Source of the DNA: Amorphochlora amoebiformis
Lineage: Eukaryota; Cercozoa; Chlorarachniophyceae
Assembly (NCBI GenBank): GCA_054601695.1
Contig: BAAHQB010000153.1
Location: 1-64,000 of the forward strand
Reading direction: 5' to 3'
Length of the DNA stretch: 64,000 bases
Shown here: positions 1-64,000 of the stretch, piece after piece
Layout: every line of letters begins with the position of its first letter
Numbering within the stretch: position 1 is the stretch's first letter
Position numbers and translations under genes: made by a program
Notes under the pieces: generated by a model
Databases searched by the model: none
The model's input: only the letters and a program-made list of their open reading frames with translations
What the model was told of the DNA's origin: nothing

Positions 1-14
1 TATCGCACAACTGC

Positions 15-106
<92 letters not shown>

Positions 107-227
107 TATATATACATAGATATATACATATGTAGATGTTTATACATATATATATATAAATTTGGTGTATATCTTTGATATTTATTAGATTTTGTTTCGG
201 TTATGTGTATACTCGTTATCGCACAAC

Positions 228-282
<55 letters not shown>

Positions 283-343
283 TTGTGTGTGTGTGTGTTT
301 GTTAAATACGTATATATGTACACACACATATATGCATAATAAG
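1..343. repeat. (TA)n field at window start
   Basis: Almost entirely TA microsatellite with short breaks. The segment TATCGCACAACTGCATATAT occurs at position 1 and again at about 218, a local duplication with roughly 217 bp spacing. No gene is seen beyond the weak terminal exon of the minus-strand membrane-protein model. Confidence 0.8.
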
Positions 344-11197
<10,854 letters not shown>

Positions 11198-11497
11198 TGG
11201 TAGGTGGGATTCTGTCCTTCAAAATTGTTTTCTCAGTGAATATGGCGTGACGAGCAAACGCCGCCGAAGAACGAAGGCGGGCATGTGCTGCGTATGATGG
11301 CGGGTCCTATTGCTGTGTGGGACATTCGAGGGACGTCAAAGTATGTTTTAGTGGTTTATCAGGAACTTCGTGATAAAGACCTTTAATGGTGATATGTGAT
11401 GTCATTGAAGGTGGGCCAGCATGCTTTTTACCAATAATTCTACCTAAATCTCAATGGTACCGTGATCATCCCCAGGAAATCCCCGGAGTTTGTTTTG
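11198..11497. promoter_or_regulatory. Putative shared 5' region of divergent membrane-protein gene and VPS26C
   Basis: About 300 bp of balanced-composition sequence without TA runs separates the inferred starts of two divergently oriented genes. I see no clear TATA box. It may also contain an unrecognised first exon of the minus-strand gene, because the minus strand holds an ATG near 11284 followed by an Arg-rich frame that closes at a stop. A shared promoter is inferred from spacing and orientation only. Confidence 0.4.
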
Positions 11498-20864
<9,367 letters not shown>

Positions 20865-21256
20865 CCATACAAGACGCCACGTCACACTGGTGGCGCTCGA
20901 TTAATGACTACCAGTTAGTGGCAGTTAAGCTAAAACGCTAATTTAAATTTATCACTGATGTTGAGGGTTACTGGCCATGGCCGCAAAGTCTGATTGCCAG
21001 AGTCTTGTCGTGATGCAAATTATACTGTGATGTGTGGTGCTGGTTGTTTGCTCTTCACTTATAATCATGATATATGTCATATAACTTATGTAGGTTCAAA
21101 GGATGTACGGTGGTATATTTACTAGATTCCGTGGTATCCGAACTATCGTAGCTTTGATATACTATGCCGACCTAGCCAGTAGCATGGTCCAGTTGTTCAT
21201 AGGGCTGTCACTAATATTAATGATAACTATACAATATATATATATATATATACATA

Positions 21257-21288
<32 letters not shown>

Positions 21289-21955
21289 AATTTAGGTACA
21301 TAAATACTAGATATATATAAATATGTGTATATAATATGGTCTAGCGAACTATATTTTTAAAAGCAAAGTAGCGTACTATACGCTAAAAGCAGCGGTTACG
21401 CTGCAGCGTATTGTGGTCGACATTTTCATGAAGTAGCATACTCTGCGCTTTTGCGTTACGCTCCCTATTGCATAACTTACTTTCATTTTTAAAACGGCAA
21501 AGTTGCGTACTTTACGCAAAATTGCACCGCCGCTACGCTTCAATTGCGTAAATTAATCACATTTCCAAACACCCAAGCGTAGCCTACTACGAGCACAGTG
21601 TAGTACTCTCTATTTGGAGCAGCGTAGAGTAGTGTGGAGTAGCGTATTATTATGTCAATGCAAAGCACGGTAGATTGCACTTCCCACCCGGTGGACTTGC
21701 CCTCGCAGAAAATATACATCTGCCTCCCCCGAATATCCGAAGGAGTTTTTGGGATGTGGGGATCCATATTATGCGGAACACCTTAAATTCACGCTCTTAA
21801 ACATCATGAATAGCCCCAAATTTCACCCTCAACCAACTAGCAGGATCGGCCTACATTCTGCCACCCACAGCCGTCAAATTAAATTCCGGGATCCCGGGAT
21901 TTTGTGACCAAAAACACCACGTGTCTCTTCCACGTGTTCATTCTCCGTAGCCTGC
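20865..21955. other. Spacer between VPS26C and the phosphatase gene
   Basis: Downstream of the VPS26C stop there are about 370 bp of mixed sequence with one (TA)n run, presumably including the 3' UTR. A block dense in GCGTA/TACGC motifs follows at about 21360-21650, then copy A of a dispersed repeat (21671-21851). The last roughly 55 bp before the phosphatase ATG contain two CACGTG sites. I see no convincing gene. Confidence 0.6.
21671..21851 (-). repeat. Dispersed repeat, copy A (inverted relative to copy at 60408)
   Basis: The reverse complement of this block matches 60408-60586 over about 180 bp, by eye roughly nine bases in ten. Shared stretches include GGGGCTATTCATGATGTTTA and CTTCGGATATTCGGGGGAGG. 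Similarity fades near CCCGGGATTTT motifs at the outer edge of both copies. I see no conserved open frame and no target-site duplication. It ends about 105 bp before the phosphatase start codon. Confidence 0.8.
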
Positions 21956-34256
<12,301 letters not shown>

Positions 34257-34827
34257 AAACTCGAAGTTAAAATCACAGCCGCTTGAATTCATTGACTAGA
34301 TTGAGTCGACGTTATACCTGAACTGGTACGTGTTAAATACCTACCTTTACCGTATATTCCCAAAAAATTGTTATGCGTGGGTTACATAGGTTTACAGAAC
34401 TAGTACCCGATACTATGATTTGATATGTATTATATATAAATATTAATAACGAAATTGTAGATAGCCTATATAAAAACGTTCGATCGAGATGGTTAAGCTA
34501 GTTAAGCTTTACTAGGTCAAATGTTCAAAGAGTAGTATGAGAATGTTATTTTGTGGTGATATTCCTAGATATACTATAGTATACATCTGAATTACATTCT
34601 ATCATAATGATACTATATCTAGTATATTACATGGCGTTGAGCTTATCTAATTAACTGAAAGTTTGTCTATAGGTTTTAATATGACCATGCATTAATTGCT
34701 CATCATGCCACACTATCTGGAGTTACTAGAGTATATCCTCTAGCTACATATATGTATTTATATAATATATATATATATACACATACATACATATATATTA
34801 GCCTAGTTCGTCTTTGTCTGGTTTGTG
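34257..34827. other. Convergent intergenic spacer, CTAG-rich
   Basis: This is the 571 bp between the phosphatase TGA and the ALDH stop on the other strand. It has little TA repeat and many CTAG-containing words (for example CTAGTTAAGC, CCTAGATATACTA, ATCTAGTATATT), like the larger spacer at 57.0-58.1 kb. No open frame is convincing. It must contain both 3' ends. Confidence 0.6.
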
Positions 34828-48480
<13,653 letters not shown>

Positions 48481-48670
48481 ACGGCCTTTGTCACGCTTAG
48501 TGATCATCAAGAGTAACATGTGGCAGTGTCACATAATTAAAGACTTTTTGGGCAAAATCGATGGAACAATATGTCATCGGTCATCCATTCTCCATGCGGG
48601 ATACAGAAGGAGTAAGTTACTTTTCGTTGCAACGGTCAAGGCCATATCCCATTCGGCAAGGCAGCGCAAG
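48481..48670. promoter_or_regulatory. Putative bidirectional promoter, ALDH9 / lipoxygenase
   Basis: Only 190 bp separate the inferred ATG codons of the two divergently transcribed genes, and the stretch is free of (TA)n. It contains two TGTCAC words (near 48490 and 48528) and no obvious TATA box. If ALDH starts at 48519 the gap is 151 bp. Shared control is inferred from spacing. Confidence 0.55.
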
Positions 48671-49403
48671 ATGAAAATCCTTCTCCTCCTTCCGATAACT
48701 CTTTCAGCTCTGCGAGTGAACCCGGTATGCCCTTTTCCGATCGGAATGGCAGATGATGCTCTAAGGTTTCGGGAATGACGATATTATCGTTTTGATGCAG
48801 TCGATGGGAGAGAATTGGTGGTTGACGAAACTGAAGATATTGTCACTATTGTTCGTTGTTCGATTAGAGCTATCAAACGGAGCTTACGGGCAGGGCAGAC
48901 GTCAACAGGTACGAAAAGTGGGGTGCGATATACATGTAATGTATGTATGTATCCTTGTTCAACCATTTATGTGGCATATATAAAACAGCAACCTCGAGTC
49001 CTACGCCTCGCTCTCTGCCAATGAAATCATGGACCGGTTCCTCGCGGACTGTGGATTCCACCACAAACAGACGCCGAGCGAACACTTTGAGACCTTCCAG
49101 CAATGCTTCATCGATAGCCGTGGAGCACCGGACTGGAAAGAAGGCCTCAGGCTGTACGAGAAGATGGGTGGCAATGAGAAGCTTATCAGTAAGTTCCTGT
49201 CCAAGACCGCAGAGGCGAATCCAAAATGCAGTGCGTACACCAACGGGGATACATGGGGGTTGCCGTCGCCGCACGTGCCGATGTTTCCGATAAAACAGCT
49301 GACGGATCTAATGATGGTAAAAAAAAAATTGTTTTTCTGTCCATCTGTATGCATGGATTGTGTGTGTTACTTCTCTCTAAGTAATTAAATAATTTATGAT
49401 ATA

Positions 49404-49441
<38 letters not shown>

Positions 49442-49559
49442 AATATAACCATATGAAAATTCTACGACAGGTAAACCGTACAGCTCTGCCCAACCTCCCA
49501 GCATTTCCGTTTGTGCGCTTCGCAGAGATGACTATCAAAAACTTTTCGATGCCTCAGCT

Positions 49560-49602
<43 letters not shown>

Positions 49603-49603
49603 G

Positions 49604-49640
<37 letters not shown>

Positions 49641-49722
49641 GATAACTTGTCTCTGGATTAACCTATAAACCATCAGGTCCCTTCGATGCTCCCCCAATGC
49701 TCTTGTACAGGTATTTACATTC

Positions 49723-49761
<39 letters not shown>

Positions 49762-50269
49762 TATTATATAATAAATATATATACATATATATATATAGTG
49801 AACGTATGTACTTTTGTGTATACATGATAATTATATGCATGTTTTCGTGTGTGGCAGCTACAACGTTTTCATGACGCGCTTCAACCGATCTGTACAATCG
49901 ATTGCATCTGCCCCTGTGTGCACGACGTTAAACAACGTCACTCTTCCTGGTGCCGCGCATGTCCTCCTGGTATGACCACGAAAAAAATACACATACATAT
50001 TATAATTGTGGGTGATACATATTTATGTAAAGCATAAAACTACAGGTGAAGCAAGAACAATTCCTGGAGTCGTTTTCCCAGATCCCTATCGCAGTTCCTG
50101 CCCCTACCATGCGGGTATTCTATTATATTTACATACATGTATCCATAACCAAACTTACATGGTCAACGAACAGCCAGTATGTGTGCTACATCGCTCGCAA
50201 GGATAACATGCATTCTGTATACAATCGTGATAAACTTACATGAACATACCCTTAAACTTTGTGTATATC

Positions 50270-50342
<73 letters not shown>

Positions 50343-50539
50343 ATGTGTGTATAAATACAACAGGCTCCAGGTCTCCCGGTTGAAATCACGCCTCTCCCCG
50401 CGACCCCTGGCTCACCTTGCATTTTGTACGACCCTAAGGATGCCAACCTCCAGGTCATTTTCCCCCTTTTAGATTACCGGAGAAGTCTATCTATCTTAAT
50501 GGGAAATTGTAAATTACAAATATAGTCATAATATACACA

Positions 50540-50593
<54 letters not shown>

Positions 50594-50657
50594 GAGTGCA
50601 TCCAGGCGATGACGGATGTTGACTTCGCAGAGGAGAGTAATATAATATGTTTTAATG

Positions 50658-50716
<59 letters not shown>

Positions 50717-50870
50717 TCATGTAAAATCTCAATTATAAATATTTAATGTATATACATGCAATAAATATATATGCAATAATGAGTTGTTACGCAGTGAAGA
50801 ATGTCGCTCAGCATGAGAGAGTGAAGTAGTGGAGAGAAATATGGGTGAGTGTAGTGGAGAGAACTATGGG

Positions 50871-50905
<35 letters not shown>

Positions 50906-51025
50906 CACACATATATATATATATACATATTATTTACAGGTTTCTTTGCTCATTTTGCCTCCCGTCCCATCTTCAATCAGATCTCTAGGGTGCAATACAC
51001 ACATTTACACACACACACACACACA

Positions 51026-51068
<43 letters not shown>

Positions 51069-51299
51069 GCACATGTTCGTAAGGAATATATTTTCCATAT
51101 TTTACTAGTTATTGAGAGTATGGTAGGAAAAAGGGGACGCAATTATATTCATAGAAAAGAGAGCACGATTGAGCAGGAGAGAGGAGATGGAGAAATTAGG
51201 CGGGAGATTGAACTAAGGGGATAAACCACCGAGAACTGAGAGAAAAGATATTGAAAGAGGGAGTAGGGGGAGTGAGAGCGTGCGGAATGCATTGCCCAT

Positions 51300-51336
<37 letters not shown>

Positions 51337-51543
51337 TATATATGTATATATATATGAAAATATGTGAAAAATACATATTCTAATAATTATATTTGAAGAT
51401 TTACTTGCCTTTAGATCCATAGAATTGTCGGCAAAGAGAAGCGGAAGGCCCGCAAGATGTTCGGGAAAAAAATCTTTAGGGAATCGCGCAGGAGGTGTGT
51501 AAATTGTGGAACTGTAATGTGAATATACATATATATATATATG

Positions 51544-51595
<52 letters not shown>

Positions 51596-51773
51596 AAATT
51601 TAGATGTGGACTAAAGTCATGGAATCACGGCACTCTTTACGGCATGGTTGTACACATACACTATATATTCATCATACACATATAGAATATATACGTATGT
51701 GTATTTATATATTTGCAATCTCAGGATATGACTGCTTTCTCCAAGATCCCTCCCATCCCAGGTGATGTTTTAC

Positions 51774-51818
<45 letters not shown>

Positions 51819-51856
51819 ATATGTGTATATATATATACACACACGCACACACACAC

Positions 51857-51889
<33 letters not shown>

Positions 51890-52178
51890 CGTATTAAGGG
51901 AACGGAAACCAGACTGCACCGAAGACTACCCCCGGAACCTTTGTTCTTCTCTGCGCTAATCGGTATGTAATAATTACCCAAATATATATACACATATATA
52001 TATATTTATATATTTATATATATATATATATGTGTGTGTGTGTGGGTATGTTTGTATGTACCACAATGTAGGCATGAAGGACGAGTGTTTGCGACCGCGG
52101 TTCGCTTGAGCGATTACGGAGAGAAGAATGTAAAAGGTATCATGTGTGCAATACATACATTATACATATAAATATATG

Positions 52179-52231
<53 letters not shown>

Positions 52232-52240
52232 GCATATATG

Positions 52241-52273
<33 letters not shown>

Positions 52274-52432
52274 CAGTAAATATATATATGTATATATATA
52301 TATATATATATATAAAAACGTATTATATTTACGTATTTAGAGAATTTATGCTCAAATTTGGATAAAATTCCCTCAATACCGCATACTCATTTATAATATA
52401 TACGCTTATCCCACTGTTTACAATATGTATAT

Positions 52433-52464
<32 letters not shown>

Positions 52465-52785
52465 CATTTATGTGTGTATACATTTTACAATACGTAACAT
52501 GTTATACAATAGTATACTCTCGGTTGACTGCGAAGCCTACTGCTTGGATCCTGGCCCTTACGATTGCACGGTAAGTATTACCATATACATATTTGCAGAT
52601 ATGCATTTCTTCATACGTATGCATATGCACGTACAATATTATATATGTATTTATGTATATATAATATACATATTTTTAGGGTTGCTACTAGTACATACGG
52701 ACCAGTCGTTTCCCACGTCGGCGCTTACCACCTGCACACTGGTATTCTTCAGATAGATTTATATGTATATACATATTTGCATATG

Positions 52786-52816
<31 letters not shown>

Positions 52817-52844
52817 TTATTTATTTACACACACATATATATAT

Positions 52845-52879
<35 letters not shown>

Positions 52880-52970
52880 AATATATTTATATACATATAT
52901 ATACATCCTTTTTACATATTAGATAGAAGGGTACAGGCGATGCGGAGTAGAACAGAGGTGGCAGAGTTAC

Positions 52971-53005
<35 letters not shown>

Positions 53006-53351
53006 ATATATTTATTTATGTAAATGTCTTTTGGCAGGAAATGAGATATAAAATGTAAAGCGAGATTGGAAATTAGTATTCGAAGGGATGAAAGAAGAGA
53101 TTATTTAGTTATATATATATATATATGTATATCAATATATAATACATATATATATATATATATTTATACATCAGCGGCAGTCCAGCGTTCCATCTTCAAC
53201 AAGGTAGGGATTCCGTAAAAAGGAATTTAAATTTGGATCTCTGGATAGCACTCTCAAATCTTCTTCCTTTTGTTTTCGTCTCACCCTGTTTCTACACACA
53301 CACACACTCTCTCTCATATGCTCCTCTCTCTCTCAGTTGTCATTCTTTTCG

Positions 53352-53434
<83 letters not shown>

Positions 53435-53628
53435 AACATGACTATATTATAAACAGATGTCTCTAAGCCATCCTCTTGTTCAAGCTCTCCTTCCCTTTGA
53501 GCCCGACAACATGCAGTTCACTACAACCATGGCCAATGGTGAGAAGCACAGGAATATAGGAGAGAGAACAAAGGGTGTAGAAGGGTTTGAATGCATATGT
53601 GTATTACACACAAGTATGCACTGTAATA

Positions 53629-53671
<43 letters not shown>

Positions 53672-53818
53672 TATATGTATTATATGTACATGTAGGTATC
53701 AATGCGGCCTGGAGCGTAGTGCCTTTCCCGTCGTACACCAAGCTAATTGACCTCGAGTTTGGCCGCACTGAGTTCGAGTAAGACTTCACATAATGTATAT
53801 ACATACATCTGTATATTT

Positions 53819-53853
<35 letters not shown>

Positions 53854-54173
53854 TGGATATATACATGGAACATCAGTGTTGAGAATTGTGACTAAGGGGT
53901 CACAATCGATGTGATTGTGCGTATTAGCCGGGAGGTCGTGTGTACTGGCCGACACATGTGCTCCTAACCTGTCGGAGCAATAACAACAGGATATAATTTT
54001 TAGGCTGCCACTCCTTTCTTCGCTCGATATCCATATATATATCCCTCTACACATATATATATATATATATATTGAGATATATATATATATATATTATTTA
54101 TTAGGTACAGCTCGGTGGACCCAAGGGAGATGCTCAAGAAAAACAAAGTCCGAAAGCGTGACTTCACTCCGGG

Positions 54174-54236
<63 letters not shown>

Positions 54237-54373
54237 TATATATATATACGTTATGTGGATGTCATTTACTTGTGTACATACATATCTGTATATACACTAT
54301 ATATATATATCCGTTATGTGAATGTCTTTTACTTGTGTACATACATATCTGTATTTACACAAACAAGTTTATG

Positions 54374-54467
<94 letters not shown>

Positions 54468-54741
54468 TTATGTATGTATGCATGTATCAGTGGGTAGCGA
54501 TGAATGGGAGATGTGGCCCGAGGTTGCTTTCTGTCTACATACAAAAGAAATCGCCCTCAGATTTGCTGTAAGGTGTTATGAAACCGTATTGGGAGATAAG
54601 TTTGTAATTAGAGATTATGTGAATGTTAAATTGGATGCTCAAATTATCTAATTGTATTATCTCAGGATCGTTCACAACCTGTACAAGGACGATAATGCGG
54701 TAGCGTGCGACAGGTGAGAAAGAGAGTCGGAGAGATTGTAG

Positions 54742-54797
<56 letters not shown>

Positions 54798-55081
54798 TAT
54801 ATATATATATATATTATATAGATGTGTTATATATATATATATGTGTATTCATTGTGTGATTTTTACGTAGAATTTAAACTTTTTTTTTTTTTGAAGACAA
54901 CTTCAGGATATGATCACGGATCTCGGCAGTGTGAGTTCCGGAAATCTTAAGAGTAAGAGTAGTAGATATGCTTAAAACTATAAACTGATTTACGTGAAAA
55001 ATTCGTTTCGAAGTATTTCTACCATATACTAGATTATGTACGACATGTGGTAACCTCAAAAACTGGAAATATGATCCTTGC

Positions 55082-55115
<34 letters not shown>

Positions 55116-55311
55116 GTGTGTGTATGTTTATACATATATATATATATACATATACATTTGTCTGTGTATCTTGATACACATCATAGACTTAATGTACTTA
55201 CGTAATCCCTCAGATGTTCCGGATATTAACAATCGTGATGAGCTGGTAAATATAAATACAACTAGATATATATATTTATTTACATAAACAAATATTACAT
55301 ATATATATATT

Positions 55312-55347
<36 letters not shown>

Positions 55348-55501
55348 GCAGATCTTTGAATTCCTATCCATTCATCTTCATCAAATCCTCGTTCATGGAT
55401 CGGTAAGACGAACAAAATACACATATCTACCCATGTAAATATTTTATATATACGTACATAAATACACATACAAATATATAGATATGTGCATATATATGTA
55501 C

Positions 55502-55535
<34 letters not shown>

Positions 55536-55600
55536 ATGTAAATATATAGGGATCTTTCCTCGCTCTTGGACTCGACAAGGCCAATATTCAGATTCCACGT

Positions 55601-55652
<52 letters not shown>

Positions 55653-55756
55653 CATGAAAATTAGAAACACCCTACACTATTCAACGTCTTGATCTCCCGG
55701 ATGCGATGAAGGATTATTCCGAGAAAGAATTTCTCTCCTTCTTGGTACACAATATA

Positions 55757-55794
<38 letters not shown>

Positions 55795-55910
55795 TCAAGT
55801 AGACATGTTATTCTTATGACCTCTAATAGTCCTTTCATTAGCCTTCGACGCTCAGTCACAAGCTAGGAGGAGTTTTTAACAACTTCTTCCTGCAGGGTAT
55901 GTGTAGCACA

Positions 55911-55963
<53 letters not shown>

Positions 55964-56283
55964 GTATATATGTACCAGGTTATCACTTCCGAGGACCTCT
56001 TATTAAAAACACTGCAAATTTTTCCGAATCGCCCATCTACACACCGCAAGCCCTCGGAGCCATTCAGCTGATGACTAAGAGGTAAGCAGCAGCATAGAGT
56101 TGGAGAAAGATGTCTGTATCGTAGATCTTATAAAGGGGATGATATCCTTTATTATACATGCTCTTTCAATAGAGATATCGAGAGCAAAGATATAAATCAT
56201 ACTGTTGCATTAAATGTAGTGAAAAGGATACAAAATACAACATTTCTTAAATTTATTCAAGGTTATATATGTGTATGTACATG

Positions 56284-56325
<42 letters not shown>

Positions 56326-56565
56326 TATATATATATATATATATATATACACTTATATACACTTATATACATGCAATTTTAGGTCTTCTGCGCCCTTACA
56401 GGATGCAGGATACAAATACATGGGCGATTTCAAAGAACTTCTTGAAGTGAATTTTTGAGAATAATCCAATAGAAAATTACCATGTTTTTCCTTCTGTATA
56501 TCAATTTAATGTTTGTATGTTTTTATTCTCGTAAATTCGGATATATTTATATATAGATATATAAT

Positions 56566-56613
<48 letters not shown>

Positions 56614-56806
56614 AATACATGTAGGTCGCATATGACCGTAAGTTTCCTGATCTCAGTCCTGACGCCCAGGTAATTCGTATAAATGTACTCTCTATCATCA
56701 TAGTAATTATTCTAAATATCTTCCATATACACGTATATATATATATATATATAATATATATATATCATCACAGATTGTCGGTTGGCCTCGAACCCTTGAT
56801 GCCTAG
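48671..56806 (+). CDS. LOX: Divergent lipoxygenase, 33 exons
   Basis: Lipoxygenases are iron dioxygenases of polyunsaturated fatty acids. Exons: 48671-48724, 48801-48922, 48989-49316, 49471-49561, 49677-49710, 49858-49969, 50046-50114, 50364-50453, 50594-50636, 50940-50989, 51415-51494, 51604-51646, 51725-51761, 51899-51962, 52072-52136, 52513-52570, 52680-52741, 53175-53203, 53457-53538, 53696-53777, 54105-54172, 54491-54572, 54666-54713, 54897-54952, 55214-55245, 55352-55402, 55550-55598, 55665-55744, 55842-55896, 55979-56081, 56383-56446, 56625-56669, 56774-56806. All phases agree, giving about 786 residues. Landmarks: LYGMDMTAF, the His array H459-x4-H464-x17-H482-P with exact family spacing, then [29 protein letters not shown] and LHQILVHG. 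Deviations: Val641 stands at the usual Asn ligand position (His642 adjacent), and the chain ends in Ala rather than Ile. Two hydrophobic N-terminal segments suggest secretion. I see no PLAT domain. The first two exons are the least certain. Confidence 0.83.
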
Positions 56807-63844
<7,038 letters not shown>

Positions 63845-64000
63845 ACACTTCTGAAGTCACACAGCTATCTGTCAATGGATACTGGATTATGGAGCCGAAA
63901 CTGAAAATCTCGGGCGTCACGCTGATATGTCACATACTGTCACGCACATATCACGCGATGTATCATAGGAAACTCGTGATATCTCTGTGATATTCCTGTG
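63845..64000. promoter_or_regulatory. 5' flank of the EF-hand-like gene
   Basis: The last 156 bp hold no TA run. They contain several TGTCAC/GTGATA-type words in both orientations between about 63915 and 64000 (ATATGTCACATACTGTCACG, ATATCACGCG, CTCGTGATATCTCTGTGATA). These could be binding sites, but only repetition supports that. Confidence 0.3.

Noticed and set aside
21540-21767. Minus-strand open frame over the dispersed repeat
   Set aside because: The second copy at 60408-60586 does not preserve the frame, and no domain is recognisable.
48943-49388. Other open frames over the lipoxygenase exon at 48989-49316, on both strands
   Set aside because: They are shadows in other frames. Only the frame beginning [16 protein letters not shown] keeps phase with neighbouring exons.

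Overview
The window is nuclear DNA from an intron-rich eukaryote, most likely a protist or microalga. I cannot name the species. There is no bacterial organisation. Coding sequence is broken into many exons of about 27 to 350 nt. The exons sit as islands of balanced composition in a sea of (TA)n, and nearly every intron longer than about 150 nt carries a (TA)n run. Telomere-type TTAGGG/CCCTAA repeats also lie inside introns, far from any visible chromosome end. A carboxyarabinitol-phosphatase-like protein of the plant/algal type weakly favours an organism with plastid ancestry. That is inference.

I rebuilt six genes by hand from splice sites, reading-frame phase and protein family knowledge. 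(1) Minus, about 11197 to 344: an unrecognised multi-pass membrane protein with a His/Asn/Ser/Thr-rich N-terminus. (2) Plus, 11498-20864: VPS26C (DSCR3), the arrestin-like subunit of the Retriever endosomal recycling complex, about 299 residues. (3) Plus, 21956-34256: a two-domain histidine phosphatase of the 2-carboxy-D-arabinitol-1-phosphatase type, 17 exons, 464 residues. (4) Minus, 48480-34828: an ALDH9/betaine-aldehyde-type aldehyde dehydrogenase with a mitochondrial-type presequence, 25 exons, about 522 residues. (5) Plus, 48671-56806: a divergent lipoxygenase with a hydrophobic N-terminus, 33 exons, about 786 residues. (6) Minus, 63844-61398: an EF-hand-like protein with an MGC acylation-type N-terminus, 8 exons, 277 residues. 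Exon phases agree from start to stop in genes 2 to 6 and throughout the tentative model of gene 1.

Layout: genes 1/2 and 4/5 are head-to-head, with about 300 and 190 bp between start codons, so they probably share promoters. Genes 3/4 converge across 571 bp. Genes 5/6 converge across a 4.6 kb spacer holding CTAG-rich DNA and one copy of a dispersed repeat whose other copy lies inverted just upstream of gene 3. The 4/5 pair is suggestive, because lipoxygenases make lipid hydroperoxides that break down to aldehydes and ALDH9-type enzymes oxidise aldehydes. A metabolic link is only a hypothesis.

Unusual structure includes a 61-nt poly-G tract, a roughly 1 kb intronic telomere-repeat array interspersed with a repeated unit of about 43 bp, and tandem in-frame 3' splice sites in the ALDH gene. 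There are also a possible poison exon, GC-AG introns, and a recurring pattern in which short unique modules flanked by (TA)n are duplicated locally. The many TA-derived open frames (poly Ile/Tyr) are not genes.
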